Source: Argopecten irradians
Taxonomy: Eukaryota; Mollusca; Bivalvia; Pectinida; Pectinidae
Direction of reading: 5' to 3'
Assembly (NCBI RefSeq): GCF_041381155.1
Contig: NC_091134.1
Span: 53,827,944 to 53,891,943, forward strand
DNA length: 64,000 nt
The notes under the pieces were generated by a model. The model was not told the origin of the DNA. It saw only the letters and a program-made list of their open reading frames with translations, and did not search any database. The first letter of the stretch is position 1. Each line of letters opens with the position of its first letter. Below, piece after piece: positions 10,643-22,945 of the stretch. The position numbers and the translations under genes were made by a program.

Positions 10643-13532
10643 ATTTTTTGCTGATGATTTTTGCTGAAATATGGCTGAAGGTAACGGCGGGGCTCGCCCC
10701 AAGCGAACGGGAGCGGGAGCAAGACTAAAAGGGTTTATCGACCCCCTTCAAAACGAAGAAGAATTCCGCGAAAGTGTTACGGAAGACGTTTTCCATGAAT
10801 CTTTGACGATGCCAGATCATGGACCCATGCCGGGGAGTGATGGCGACCACGTGGACGATCATGACGACGAAGAGCTACAACAACTGCAAAGCGAACTGAA
10901 AAGGATAACAATTGACAGAGAAAAAATTACGATTAAGATTACGTGACACCAGACAATTCTAGAAATCACGGTCAAGGTTAAGAATGTGGAGCCGTTGCCA
11001 GTGTCGGTGAGTTCATATTGAACGATTTGAACAATATCAACGAACAGCGAAAATGTTTAAAAATCGTAAACCATATCTGGCAGGACACTATTCCCCAATA
11101 TGATACTGTGAATCTAGGCAAAATATGGAGGTGAGAATAGATAAAACTCGTACTTCGGAAAATGTTACACTAGAACAATGGGGGTTCGCGAACATCCAAA
11201 TCATGAATGCCCTAACAAAATCAGGCAATCTCCCCAATTCTGCGCCATACTTACAGTATACAGCTGACATTTTCCGGCTCGCGTCCAAGTATGTTTGGTT
11301 TTCCGTGCTCCTTTATGATAAGCAATATCGAGAACAACAAGCCAGGGAGAATTTTGAGTGGGGGACATACAGACAAGATCTGCGAGAGTTTAACCTTGTT
11401 CATAAATCCTATAAAGCCACGTCTAGGGCATTTCAAGAGGCCGGCATTCAAACCCTGTTTCACAACAGTGCACCGGATCGACGTTTGAAGGGTCCCTTCC
11501 TGCCTAACGAGAAAGAAATCTGTCGTAGCTTCAACAGTAACATGTGTACGCGACCGACATGTAGGATGGCATATAATTGTGCCATTTGCCTTTCATGTGT
11601 TTATTCGGCCGTTAACTACTCCCAAGACACTTCCAAATCTTACCCCACTGTCATAGGGACCCCCCAAAACGGACCAGCTCAACAGTAGACTGTACAAACT
11701 GTTTAAAACATGGGGCGTGGGAAGAACTGCTCCCCAACGACTGTGAGGATAGGGAGGAACTTTTAGTTGGTATACGTGATGGATTTAAGCTTACTTCAAA
11801 ATTTGGTCCATACCAAGAGGTCGTAAGAGTCAATTATGCCTCATCAGCTGCTTTATATAATGAAAAAGTTGAAGATCAGATACTCATAGAGGTATCGCTA
11901 AAAATATCATAATAACAGATACAAAATCGACAATAATTGGTTCGCTTGGAGCTGTCCCTAAAGCTAACGGGGATGTTCGCTTAATTCATGATGCTAGTCG
12001 GCCTATACATGTATGCTTAAATTCTTATACCTCGGATACAGATTGTTCTTATATGGATTTAAAAAGTGCTATTTCTATCATTAAACCAGGTGATTTCTTA
12101 GCAAAAGTGGATTTAAAAAGTGCCTACCGCCCAGTAAAAATTCATCCTTCAGACTATGCACTCACAGGCTTAAAGTGGACGTTTAAGGGAGAAACATCAC
12201 CATCATATATGTATGACACAATAAAACTGTGATTGTGTCAACGAACAATATGACCACCATGAGCATTATTAACAAAGGGTCCTCTAAGAATAGTGTACTT
12301 ATGTTTTGTTTAAGATTGTTATTTTGGAAATCTGCATATTATAATTTCAAAATCAAAGCAAAATTCATAAATGGACGATTTAATACTATCGCAGATAGTG
12401 CTTCTCGCCTTCATGAGCAAGGTCAGCTTTCTCGTTTGTAAAGTGTTGTGACTAGTTATAACCTTATTGACTTTACTGCCGATGAACTGTTAAAGCATGT
12501 TTCCCCTTCTTTTCTATGTTATAGGTGGGGATTACGCGGATCCCCAGATAGAGAGACTCAAACACGGTGTGAAAAGACTGAAAAAGAAGGGGTGGGCTAG
12601 TTCCACATAAGAGACTTATAAAACTCATTTACAGACTTTTTTGAGTTTTTGTAAGGCCCATAAGCTAGCAAGTGTTCCGGCAGATATAGAGACTGTAGAA
12701 ATGTATGTCGCCTATTTGGTTGATGTGAAAAAATTCAAATATAGCAGTATAAAATCTTACTTAATTGTCATATCAGTCTTGCACAAGTCTGAAAATCTAC
12801 CTGATCCTACTACAGCCTGGCATGTAAAACATGTCTTAACGGATGTTAAGAGAGAAATTGGCACAACACAACCCTGTAAGTCCCCGTTTGTTGATATTTT
12901 AGATTTTACTTGTAAAGACAACTGTGTTTTTTGGGCAGCCTGCCTTGTTGGTTTCTTTGGTTTTTTGAGACCTAATAATTTCTTAGTTAAAGGTGTATTT
13001 GACCCATCCCGTCATGTCCAGTGTCTGGATTTGTTGCCTCACCCATGGGGTATGTTATTGTCTTTAAAAGTTGTAAAGACCATGGAATTTAGAACTGTTC
13101 CTATTGAAATTGTTCTTCCCCGTTTACAGCTAGGTCACCCCCTTTGCCCCTGTGCCCCTTTTCAGCAGCTTTTAGTACGACCAGATTTGACCCAACCTCT
13201 GTTCCTCTTATCCTCTGGAAAGTGCTTATCCTACTCTGGTTTCCTTAAGGCCTTCCGCTTGGTTCTCTCTCAACTAGGGTACTACGCCGCTTCCTATGGG
13301 GGTCACTCTCTGAGGCGGGGGGGGGGGGGGGGCTGCTTCTTGGGCTAGTTCGTGTGGTGTCGCAGATGACGATATCCAACTTCTAGGTTTATGGTCTAGT
13401 GATTGCTATAAACGCTATATTGAAACTGATAGGAGCCAACGTATCAATGCTATGAACCTCTTTTGTTTACCTCTTCCTCGTTAACCTATATCCTAAGCCC
13501 CTTTTTCTTTACTTTTCAACAACTTGGGTTTG

Positions 13533-14107
13533 GACCTATATATCTCATGACATTTGCAACGCTCATTTTTGTTGTATTCCCAATTTTCAATTGATAGATA
13601 CAACCAGGTCTGGTACAGTTAATAGATGTTCTCTGGAAGTGGTATCCATTAAAGCCATTATTGTAATAATGTTGTTGCTTCCTTTTATTAGACTATCAGT
13701 AAAGTGTTATTTACATGTGAATATAATTGTAGTATTGTCGTTTCGCTATTTCCCCGCAATCTGTATTTTTAGTGCTTGTAAAAATTGATGTACTTCCGCA
13801 ATGTTTTGCCGCGCCTCGTTTTCAATTGACATGTGCTGCAACAGCCACGCTAAAGGCTGATTCCCACCCTCTCGGTACTATTACCATGGTGTGTTGTGCC
13901 TGCTTCTTGCTTAAAACACCTTTCTTTGTAAAATGTTTGTTCTATGTTTACCTTCGCGGTTAGACCTATATCTCATGACATTTGCAACACTCAATTTTTG
14001 TAGATCTATTCTCAATTTTCAATTGATAGATACAGGTCTGTTTATAGATGTACTCTGGAAGTAGTATCCTGTTATAATGTTGTTGCTTCCTTTTATAAGA
14101 CTATCAC
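13533..14107 (+). repeat. B1-A2-B2 terminal block of the DIRS/Ngaro-like element
   Basis: B1 (13533-13699) and B2 (13963-14107) share GACCTATAT...CTCATGACATTTGC at one end and TTGTTGCTTCCTTTTAT at the other. A2 (13700-13862) sits between them and repeats A1. About 100 bp of spacer separates A2 from B2. Confidence 0.88.
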
Positions 14108-14457
14108 TAAACTGGATTTTTTAATTCTTACATATATGATACTGATCTGCGATTAAATAGATGCAGACGGTTAGTTTAAGTATGTAAACTTAACACAACT
14201 TTTACAAAAATACAGCATGGAGCTTGTTCAATTCATATTGATACATGTCATGTCAGAACAAACAACTTAATAAACCTTTCTTATCACTTAACTACAGATG
14301 TAAACTTACAATGTAGGTGCAGAGGGGGTTGAAACCATCAGTGATGTTTTGTTTGTGATCATGCGGTCGTACCAAATCGTTATAAGAATGTTCATCGAAA
14401 AAATAGTTCCAAAGAGGGGGAGAGAACTATAAACAGAAAACTGATTAGTGAGTAATA
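14108..14457. other. No gene seen
   Basis: AT-rich flank of the DIRS-like element. It ends in TAATA, the left target-duplication candidate of the next MITE. Confidence 0.4.
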
Positions 14458-14690
14458 AGGCCAAAAAATAATAAGTCTGTCTGTTTAGGATTACCCAACC
14501 GACCATATTTTTTTTATCCCCGACCCTATTTTTTCCCCACTTTTTTTACGAAAAAAATAAAAGTCGGGATTTCGATCTCAGACTCCGGTTCCGGCCATCA
14601 TTTTAGAGCGAAGACATTTAAAAAAAATCCTCCCGACCTACCGACTCTATTTTTTTGCCAATGTGACCCTAAACAGACATTTTTTTGGCC
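14458..14690. mobile_element. MITE with AGGCCAAAAAA ends
   Basis: The left end AGGCCAAAAAATAATAAGTC and the reverse complement of the right end AGGCCAAAAAAATGTCTG share the outer sequence and an inner CTGTTTAGG. Inner arms repeat a GACC(G/T)A...TATTTTTTT motif in opposite orientation (about 14500 and 14640). The flanking TAATA on both sides is a candidate target duplication. It is non-coding; the superfamily is uncertain. Confidence 0.7.
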
Positions 14691-15134
14691 TAATAAACAC
14701 ATAGTGATAAGACAGTACACTGTTCATGTCCTGTTTATACAGTGTATATTGCAGATATAAGTTCCGATTGAGTTAGCCAATTAAACGTTATGTTGGAAAT
14801 TTTGATGCTTTCTTCTAAAAAGAAAAATCATTGATTCAAAGTGGCGTAGCGCCCATGCATGCTTGCATGCTTGAGCATGCAAAAATAATCTTACTAACTT
14901 TTTTTTTGTACAGTCAGAAAAAAAACCATTTGTATACACGTAACGCTGCAGAATACAAATGATGTATATATATGTACGTGATATGACCGACTGTATGCCT
15001 AACATACCTTTGCATTTGAAAGGCTTAGTGAAGATTGGCCATTCCGGATATTTTTCATTTAGGACAACTTGTCTTTTATTAGAATAATCTATATATTTCC
15101 GGTTACAAAGTTGTAATGCGCTGATGTTTGAATC
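14691..15134. other. Upstream region of the TTF/ZMYM1-like gene, nothing specific seen
   Basis: AT-rich, with a short GCATGC-rich stretch near 14855-14882. No TATA box or clear regulatory site was found. Confidence 0.4.
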
Positions 15135-16303
15135 ATGTCGAAGAAAATATTAGACTTCTTCACAAAAATCCCACAAGCCAATGTGGATCTTGAATCGGCA
15201 AACACTAATGATGCTCACAATAGTCCAAATATTTTTACGTCATGTACTAAATCGGACCAAGAAACTGTTTTGGCAACCAAAGAGAGTCCGAATTGCATTG
15301 ATCTCGGAGACTGCCGGCCTATGTCTGACCAAACAAAGAAAGTGGTTTTGCTAGAAACTGGAGTCGAATGGATCAATTATCCTTTTCCACAAAGGTAAGT
15401 CAGATTGGGAAACTAAAGTTTGTATAAATGTGCGAAAGATAATAGGCCTGTTGGTTTTAGTGCATATAGTATTAGCTATTAAGCCTAGCTATAGGCCTAC
15501 TGTTGTAGATGGCACTTACGACTTTTCCAGCGTTAAGTTAATGTACTATCGAAGTCGGCAAGTATTTTTCTTCAAGGAAACAGTTGCTAAATTTTGGTAA
15601 ACTGTGTTGATTTAATCGTTTATTATTGATGAGCGACAGGTTTTAAAAATCTGTGAAAACATACACACACACAAACAAAAACATGTATATTATAGAATCC
15701 ACTGACATTTTTGTGCAATTCCAAATGCTTCTGCATTAAGTTAAAGATAGGAATAGGCCTGGTATTCTTGGTACGGTAACGCATCGGCTTTGATTGATGT
15801 AGCAGACTAACAGTTTAACCGATAGGCTCTATCGTGCTAAATTAATAGTTTAACGTTTACAAACCGGAAGGGGGCATTTGATATCCGGCGCTATAGCATC
15901 ATGTTTATTTTTCAGAAAAATCCATGGCCGTGATCGAAAATTCAATCACACCTGGTTAAAAGACCACCATTGGATGCGTTATTCTGTCTCCAAGGATGCA
16001 GTTTATTGCGCGTACTGCTTTATATTTGGCGATAAATCTGGAAAAGAGAGGCCATTTGTATCGCCTGTAGACGACTGGATCAACTTGTCAACTTACGTCA
16101 AACGTCACGAGGGCGCAAACACTCCACACCATGGATGTCAAATTCTGGCGGACCATTTTATGGATATCATGACGGGAAAAGACGAGTCAATCGCATCAAA
16201 ACTCGACTCCTCGCACAAATCAGATGTTGACAGAAACAGGCACATATTGAAAAAAATAATCGAGGCGTTGCTATTCTGCGGTCGGCAAAACATTGCCATT
16301 AGA
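15135..16303 (+). pseudogene. TTF-domain / ZMYM1-like hAT-type protein gene, 5' two exons only
   Basis: Exon 1 (15135-15394) starts with MSKKILDFFTKIP, the short N-terminal box typical of ZMYM1-like proteins. Its donor GTAAGT at 15395 joins the acceptor TTTTTCAG ending at 15915 in matching phase, giving PFPQR|KIHGRDRKFNHTWL. Exon 2 carries the TTF zinc-finger region (YCAYCFIFG, then a W and paired histidines) and the start of the DUF4371-type region ending CGRQNIAIR. In family members this is followed by GHRDD and a hAT catalytic domain. Here the frame runs straight into minus-strand gypsy sequence at about 16303, so only the N-terminal quarter remains. Such genes are hAT transposases or host proteins derived from them; which applies here cannot be told. 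Confidence 0.82.
15395..15915 (+). other. Intron 1 of the TTF/ZMYM1-like gene
   Basis: 521 bp, GTAAGT to TTTTTCAG. No other feature seen apart from a short CA-rich stretch near 15661-15680. Confidence 0.7.
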
Positions 16304-19300
16304 TCAAAACTTCTTGCACGGGCATCTTTATCATACCATGTTTTCATTTTGGTTTGAGTAAGGGCCAAATTTTCTTTTGCCAATTCACATGCCCTTGTCA
16401 ACCTTTGCTTAAAGTTACACACATAATCTAAGAGATTCACTTTAGAATCTTCGTCCAAAATTTTGTCTTTCAAAATTTTCAAAGGACCACGTACAGTATG
16501 TCCAAACACAAGTTCAAAGGGACTGAAGCCAAGAGATTCTTGTACAGATTCTCTAACGCCAAACAACAACATGTGTATACCTTCGTCCCAATCTCTTTTG
16601 TTTTCAAAACAATAAGATCTCATCATATTCTTCAATGTCTGATGAAAACGTTCTAAAGCACCCTGAGACTCTGGATGATAAGCACTAGACTTATACTGCT
16701 TGATCTGGAGCTGGTACATGACTTGTTGAAAAATACCAGACATGAAATTCGAACCTTGGTCCGATTGGACAGCTTTTGGAAGACCAACCAGTGTAAAGAA
16801 TTTAACCAAAGCCTTGACTATGTTAGGGGCTTTAATATTCCTGAGTGGAATGGCTTCAGGAAAGCGTGTGGAAGCACACATAATAGTTAAAAGATACTCA
16901 TTCCCAGACTTAGTTTTGGGTAGAGGACCTACACAGTCTATAATGACTCTACTAAATGGTTCCTCAAATGCTGGAATGGGGTGCAAAGGTGCAACAGGGA
17001 TTTTCTGATTAGGTTTCCCTACCACCTGACAAGTATGACAAGACCTACAAAAATCAGCCACATCCCGTTTCAACTTGGGCCAAAAGAAGTGATCTAAGAT
17101 CCTGTTATAAGTCTTGGTCACACCTAGATGCCCTGCCATAGGTACGTCATGAGACAAACTTAGAATATCTTGCCTATACCTCGGTGGGACAACTATTTGA
17201 TTGACAACCTTCCAGTCTTCCTCGAGAGACACATCAGGGGGCGCCACTTGCGCATCATCAACACACCTGACTGACGGAAGTAACAAACCGGGACTTTCTC
17301 AGCCTCTTCCTCACTCAAAGCCCGATTACACAATAAGGAGATTTCAGGATCTTTCTCCTGTTCTACTATAAGCTCCTCTCTAGACAAAGATGATTTGCTC
17401 ATCATGTCAGACAAAGAAGTACCCTTGTTAGGAACAACTCTATCACTATCAAAGTCTACAGGATTGCTCAAAAGATCACACTTGCTCCCGACATCCTCTA
17501 TATCATGAGCCAAGAAAGTGTCACCTAACCCTGGACTATAATGATCCTCAACTACTGCAACATCAGAAACCTTCTTACTCATTGAACGAGTTACAGCACA
17601 AGAAGGGAAAATACCAGGAAATTCCTGTTGAATAATCTCAGCATCATCTGTTTTATCAGGGATACTGGACACTAAGGGATCTACCCTAACTTTCTCTCCA
17701 GCCAAGTCATTGCCTAAAATGAGCGACACGCCCTCTATTGGAAGTTCCGGTCTAACACCAATGGTGACAGGCCCAGTAACCAAGTCTGACTTTAAATAAA
17801 AGAATGGAGAGGCACATTAACAAAACCTAACTCTACACCTTGAAGCAAAACACTACTACCAGATGAGGTCTCCTCAGACAAAGGCACTACGCCATCTAAT
17901 ATCAAAGAATGAGAAGCCCCAGTATCTCGCAAAATCTTCACAGGTTTCAAGTTGGTAATATCACTAGTAAGTGAAACAAAACCTTCAGAAATGAAGGGAG
18001 AGTACTTCTCCAAGACACTATCAGACTCTGAGCTCTTAATCTCAACAGACACTTTAGAATCTTCCACAATATCACTAAGTTTCTGACTAGGCTTTGACAT
18101 AGCTAACACAGAAGGAACTGACTGTTTACGCCTTTGCTCCTTACGCTGGAGAGAATAACATTCAGACATAACATGCCCTACTTTCTTGCAGTAATTACAA
18201 ACAGGACCAGAAGGAGACCCCACACCTACCCTATCATCTGTTTTAGAAGCAGACTTAGTTTTATCACCTAATTTAGGTTTGTCGTTGGAAGGGCCACTAA
18301 AGGTTGGGTTCCTAGGCTGACCAAATTTACTAGTACCTGTGGTACTGTTTTTGTCTTGAGAACTGTTTTTAACAAATGAGCCTTTGTGGGTGAGAGCGTA
18401 ATCATCAGCCATTGTAGCTGCTTCACTAAGTGTTTCAACTTTTCTCTCATCTAAATGAGTTTTTATGTTTGTGTGGACACAACGTTTAAACTCCTCTATC
18501 AACAATAATTGCCTCAATTTACCGAAATCCTCATCAATTTCTTTAGAATCACACCACCTATTAAATAATTGTTCCTTTTCTCTGGCAAATTCTACATGAG
18601 TTTGTTCATCTCTCTTTCTTGAGTTTCGAAATTTCTGGCGGTAAGCCTCAGGAACTAACTCATAAGCTTTCAAAATAGCTTTCTTGACTACTTGGTAATT
18701 TGAAATCTCATCTACAGATAAAGAAGAATAAATGTCTCTAGCTTTACCAATCAAGACACTTTGAAGAAGCATTGTAAGCTTATCTTCAGGCCATTTCATA
18801 CTATCAGCTATTTTCTCAAAATGCAGAAAATACTTGTCAACTTCTTTCTCTTGAAAAGGAGGAACTAACCTAATGTTTCTACTGACATCAAAACCTCTGT
18901 TTCCTTGTAAACCCCTAAAAGTTGGATTACTTGAACTGTCTTGAGAAGCTAGTTCTAATTCTTTAATTCTAAGTTCTGTTTCAGCTTGAATTTTTTGCTT
19001 CTCTAGCTCTAACATCTGATCTCTCTCTTTTTCTTTTAATTCTTTCTCAATTTCTTTTTCTCTTAACTCCTTTTCTATTTCTCTTTCTCTCATTTCTTTC
19101 TCTTTATCTATTTCCATTTGTCTTAGTTTCATTTCATGTTCAAGTTCCATTTGTCTAATTTGAATTTCTGAACTGACTGTTTCCTCTATACTATCTAATG
19201 CACTAGAGTCAAATTTGCCATTGTCAACAAAATATCTTATAATTACATTCCTAATTTCAGCTTTCCTCAAATTAGTTTTGATAGTAAGGCCTAAATGTTT

Positions 19301-20291
19301 ACCCAATAACAGTAAATCCTTCTTACTAACTTGCAAAAGAACTTCCAGGGATGGCGCTTTAACAAACTGTTCTACCTGCATAGTAGTCATATTTATCTAG
19401 CTGTTGGTTTCAAATGTAAACTCAAAGTTTGTACACAAATTTTGAAAATTTCTTAATTAATTTTTCAAAGTTAGATTTCACAAATTGAATATCGATCTCG
19501 GACACGAGCCCCCAATTCTGTTACATTAACGAATAACAGAAAGGAGAAACCAGCAGCTAAATTCAAAACACAATTTAATTATATATACAATATTATACAG
19601 AGATGGTTTACAATATCTAAAGTAATTGGTGGTGGTACAAGAGTAGTACGATGATTTAAAGTGTTACTTATCTGTATGTGAATGTCCTGGTATAATCCTT
19701 GATCCTTCCAGGTTTCAAATTAACAATAATCACAAATCCACAAGGAAATTGAATGTCCCCCGATGATTTGTAAAGTTCCAGGCAATATGAATAAATCCAA
19801 ACAAAGTGTTGTAATAATCCACAGATAAAGTCACAATAGCTCTCCCAATAGAATCTTATATGGCGCTGTACAATTCTTGATATGTCTTATTACAGGTCTC
19901 ATTACAGTTCTGATTAGCCTTGGGCAGCTGGAGTATATATAGCTAAACCGTAATTCAAGAATATTGGAGAACCTCCTACTTCTAGAAATATCTAACTAAA
20001 AATTGTAAACAAGTAAACACACATAACTTTCTGGAAATAGATCATTCTAGATCTCTACTTAAAATCAACATGTTTACAAACATATTTGTTTATACATGAT
20101 TATATTCTAGAAAGTTCTATAACCTAAATCAATAATATGACCTTCATAGCATGTATTGATAAAAAAAAGCTATAGGAGTTATCTCCCTTATCTCATAACT
20201 ACATGTATTTAGTGTCATTAATAGTCATCTGGTTTATGTAAAACTAACCATACTTCTAGTGTTTTGGTGTTCATGGTGTACCGTTCACACA
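16304..20291 (-). mobile_element. Broken Ty3/gypsy LTR retrotransposon, Gmr1-like (fossil)
   Basis: Reading on the minus strand the parts are: one LTR (19519 to about 20291); a leader with a GGGGGCTCGT primer-binding-type sequence just inside the LTR; gag (from 19390, with a long Glu/Lys/Arg coiled coil, a conserved PPFQEKEVDKYFLHFEK region and a CNYCKKVGHVMSEC zinc knuckle near 18180); protease (DTGASHSLIL, about 17.7-17.95 kb); then integrase (HHCC-type zinc region with CRSCHTC, core with the D-D-E pattern including SDQGSNF and YHPESQGALERFHQ, about 16.35-17.35 kb). No reverse transcriptase lies between protease and integrase, and the second LTR is not present. The element is broken, with a few breaks, and ends abruptly at about 16304 against the ZMYM1-like exon. 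Confidence 0.88.
19519..20291 (-). repeat. 5' LTR of the gypsy element (outer border uncertain)
   Basis: The inner border is clear: on the minus strand the LTR ends TAATGTAACA, followed by the primer-binding-type sequence. A TATATATA box on the minus strand lies near 19936-19944. The outer border is placed at a minus-strand TGTGTGAACGG near 20291 because it begins with TG. No second copy exists in the window to confirm it. Confidence 0.55.
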
Positions 20292-21177
20292 TCTGATAAG
20301 AATGACTATGTATCTAATTGGATAAAGGGCAGCTGGGACCTGGAATAGGGCCCCATATTAATCATGGCCAACACTAATCGGGTCTGCGTACATGTACATG
20401 TAATTATGTTAATGAAAAAAGTATGTAACTGGTCATGACCAGATTGATCAATAAAATTAACTTTAATTAAAATTAATTTTGATAAAAATTAATGACTGAT
20501 TCGACATGTGACCTTAATATTCAATGCAATTATTTTATGGATAATGCACAATTAGCTCACAGCAACTTTCTTAAGAAACATATAATACAGAGCAATTGAA
20601 ATTAACAATTATGATTACTTTTCAATGCTGAATATGATTATTGCAAAATTAGGTCACTTTGACCTACTTTATGAAAAAAAATGTTCTAAAACAATGAAAA
20701 TTAACTTCTACAATGATTTTACATGCTACTTTAGAAACAAATAGTACAGAGCAATTGAAATCAACACTTTTATAAACTTACGATGCTTTTTTCAAAATTA
20801 TAGGATGGCACTTGAATTTTGGCATACCCCTGATATAGAGGGAAAGCCGTTCATTTTAACTGATTTGTCATTATAAGGAAATATTATTTGAAATTCCTTG
20901 AATTTTTTTAGCAGAGATGAGCGAAAACAGCATAAGGCCAGGGGCCACCCGAGTTAATGTGTGTTTATGCTCCTTGTTTAGAAATACTTCGAAATACAAA
21001 TCAAACTAAGAGTAATAGAACTGTAGCAGATGGAAATATATGACAAGATATTATGACCTATGTAGGATTGATTCCTCTTATACCAAACAATTTCGATTTC
21101 GATCACTGAAAACATAACTCCTCAAAAAGTAGTTGTTTATTCAGATTCTTATGAACAATAATTTAGAAATAAATAGG

Positions 21178-21331
21178 GTTGAATGTATTTTGTTCTAATT
21201 TTTAAAGCGGCTATGAATAGTAGAAGCTATCTACGTATCCTGTGGAGCGCGTTAGCGATCCTCGGAAAAATATGTTGATAGTTTCTGCTTTCCATAAGCG
21301 CAATGAAAATTAGAAAAATACATTCAATCCA
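21178..21331. repeat. Imperfect palindromic element
   Basis: GGTTGAATGTATTTTGTTCT near 21178 is matched in reverse complement near 21310-21331, with further pairing inward (AGAAGCTATC / GATAGTTTCT). The GC-rich centre includes GGAGCGCGTTAGCG. This is consistent with a MITE; no target duplication was resolved. Confidence 0.55.
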
Positions 21332-22661
21332 TATATTTTCATAAGAATAATTTATGAAAAAAATATTATAAAAGGTTATTAAATTATACTAAAAATTATG
21401 ACACCCATATACGACGAGAAACGAGATTTATGGAACAGCTGGATGGAAAAGCCGTTCAACAACGTCGCGTTTTCAATCTTCCGCTTTCCGGTCGACCTTT
21501 TTTGCAAATGACAACCGATAAACAAGAATGTATAGTTAAAATAAGATTTGATTGACATATTGCAGTAAACCTTAGTTGATTCTTTATCAACAAACAACAC
21601 ATTAGAGATTTTACATTAAAATTTTGTGGGGGACTATTTTTTATTGATATGAAACTGGCGTATTGTTTGAATCAGCTGATTATAGGACAAGAATCGTTGT
21701 ATTCATAGTGTATTCATAGTGTTGTCATAGGCAAATGTTTGTTTTCGTCAGTTGGTTGATTCATATAGTGACGAAACACTCAGAATGTAAATATATAGGG
21801 ATGAATTTATAGCCTCGTAGAGTTAAGATGTGTATTCCCTTTGACCAACATGTTTACGAAAGGAAATGGTACAATTATTGTTATTTTTTTATCGATATTA
21901 ACTTTCATTATCTCGTTGTTGTCTGTTTAAATTTAATCCCAAATATTTTTGTTCAAATCTAACTAAACAATGGTACAGAATTTCAACAATCTTTCATACT
22001 TTTTATGTGTCTATGTCAGCTTAGATAAAAAATCTGCATAATGTATCATGTAGGTCATCAATTGTTAATGGCACAGATTAATTAAATTCTTGCTCGCCAT
22101 TTTATCATATACATCCAATTGGATATCGAGTTTTGAAATAATTTGGGGATTTTCTCTTGCTCCTAAATATTTACGATATACCCTTAAGTGTTCATGATAT
22201 CTAGAATGTATTTACGTACGTGTATCAGTCCCATTAAATTACATTAACATCAAACCACTTGTCAAAACAATGGATGTGTTTAACAATGCAGTTTCCCAGT
22301 TATAAAGTAAACTACATCACAGAATTTTAAGTATTGATAATGCGCCTATTACTATAGAAACGTTATGCATGTCATATGAAAAAATGTATAGATTGCATGT
22401 GTATGTCTGTATTGCCTTTCAATTGTTTCCACAATAAAACATTACGTAATCAGCTTGTTGGTATAGTGTTAATGATTATAAGGGGTAGTATCGGTCATAT
22501 TATAATGCTATGCGTCATGTTGCACCAATCGTCTGTCGTCATATTTCTTGATATACTGAAAAATTCAAAATCTGCTAGAAATCTTTTATTTGCCTACCAT
22601 CATCATATGGTGGGCTATTCAAATTGCTTTTCGTCTGTGGTTCGTCCTTCCGTCTGTCCGT

Positions 22662-22945
22662 TAACAATTCTTGTTATCGCTATTTCTCAGAATGTACTGA
22701 AGGGATCATTCTCAAATTTCGTATGTCGGGTCTAAATTGTGCCTATTGCGTTTTGGTACCAATCGGTCAACAAGAGCAGCCATCTTGGATTTTTATTGTT
22801 AAAGATTGTTATCGCTATTTCTCAAAAAGTACTGAAGTGATCGTTCCCAAATTTCATGTTTCTTTCCCTTAGGCCTTAGTTGGACATGTTGCGTTTTGGA
22901 ACCAATTGGTCAACAAGATGGCCACCAGGCTGCCATCTTGGATTT
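22662..22945 (+). repeat. Two tandem copies of a bivalve-type interspersed repeat
   Basis: The strings TTGTTATCGCTATTTCTCA, ACTGAAG(G/T)GATC, GTTTTGG(T/A)ACCAAT and GCCATCTTGGATTTT recur in the same order about 140 bp apart. A CCGTCTGTCCGTT start precedes the first copy. The frames read through it are not protein-like. Confidence 0.7.

Larger units (their letters stand above)
10481..14107 (+). mobile_element. Broken tyrosine-recombinase retrotransposon, DIRS/Ngaro-like (fossil)
   Basis: Parts in order: repeat A1 (10481-10642); a short acidic gag-like region with a coiled-coil end (about 10.67-10.95 kb); a second gag-like region with Cys-rich motifs (about 11.1-11.7 kb); a reverse transcriptase piece with KVDLKSAYR (about 11.9-12.2 kb); the end of an RNase H-like domain (about 12.3-12.44 kb, NTIADSASRL); a tyrosine recombinase with GHSLRRGG (about 12.55-13.48 kb); then repeats B1, A2 and B2. 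The A1...B1-A2-B2 order is the split-direct-repeat layout of Ngaro-type elements. The element is shorter than intact relatives and clearly broken, with several breaks and much of the polymerase region missing. A1 and A2 differ at roughly nine positions in about 163, suggesting moderate age. Confidence 0.88.

Noticed and set aside
16138-17286. Single long minus-strand frame appearing to fuse integrase to a novel C-terminal domain
   Set aside because: The last part is the antisense of the ZMYM1-like exon; the fusion is an accident of the junction at about 16303.
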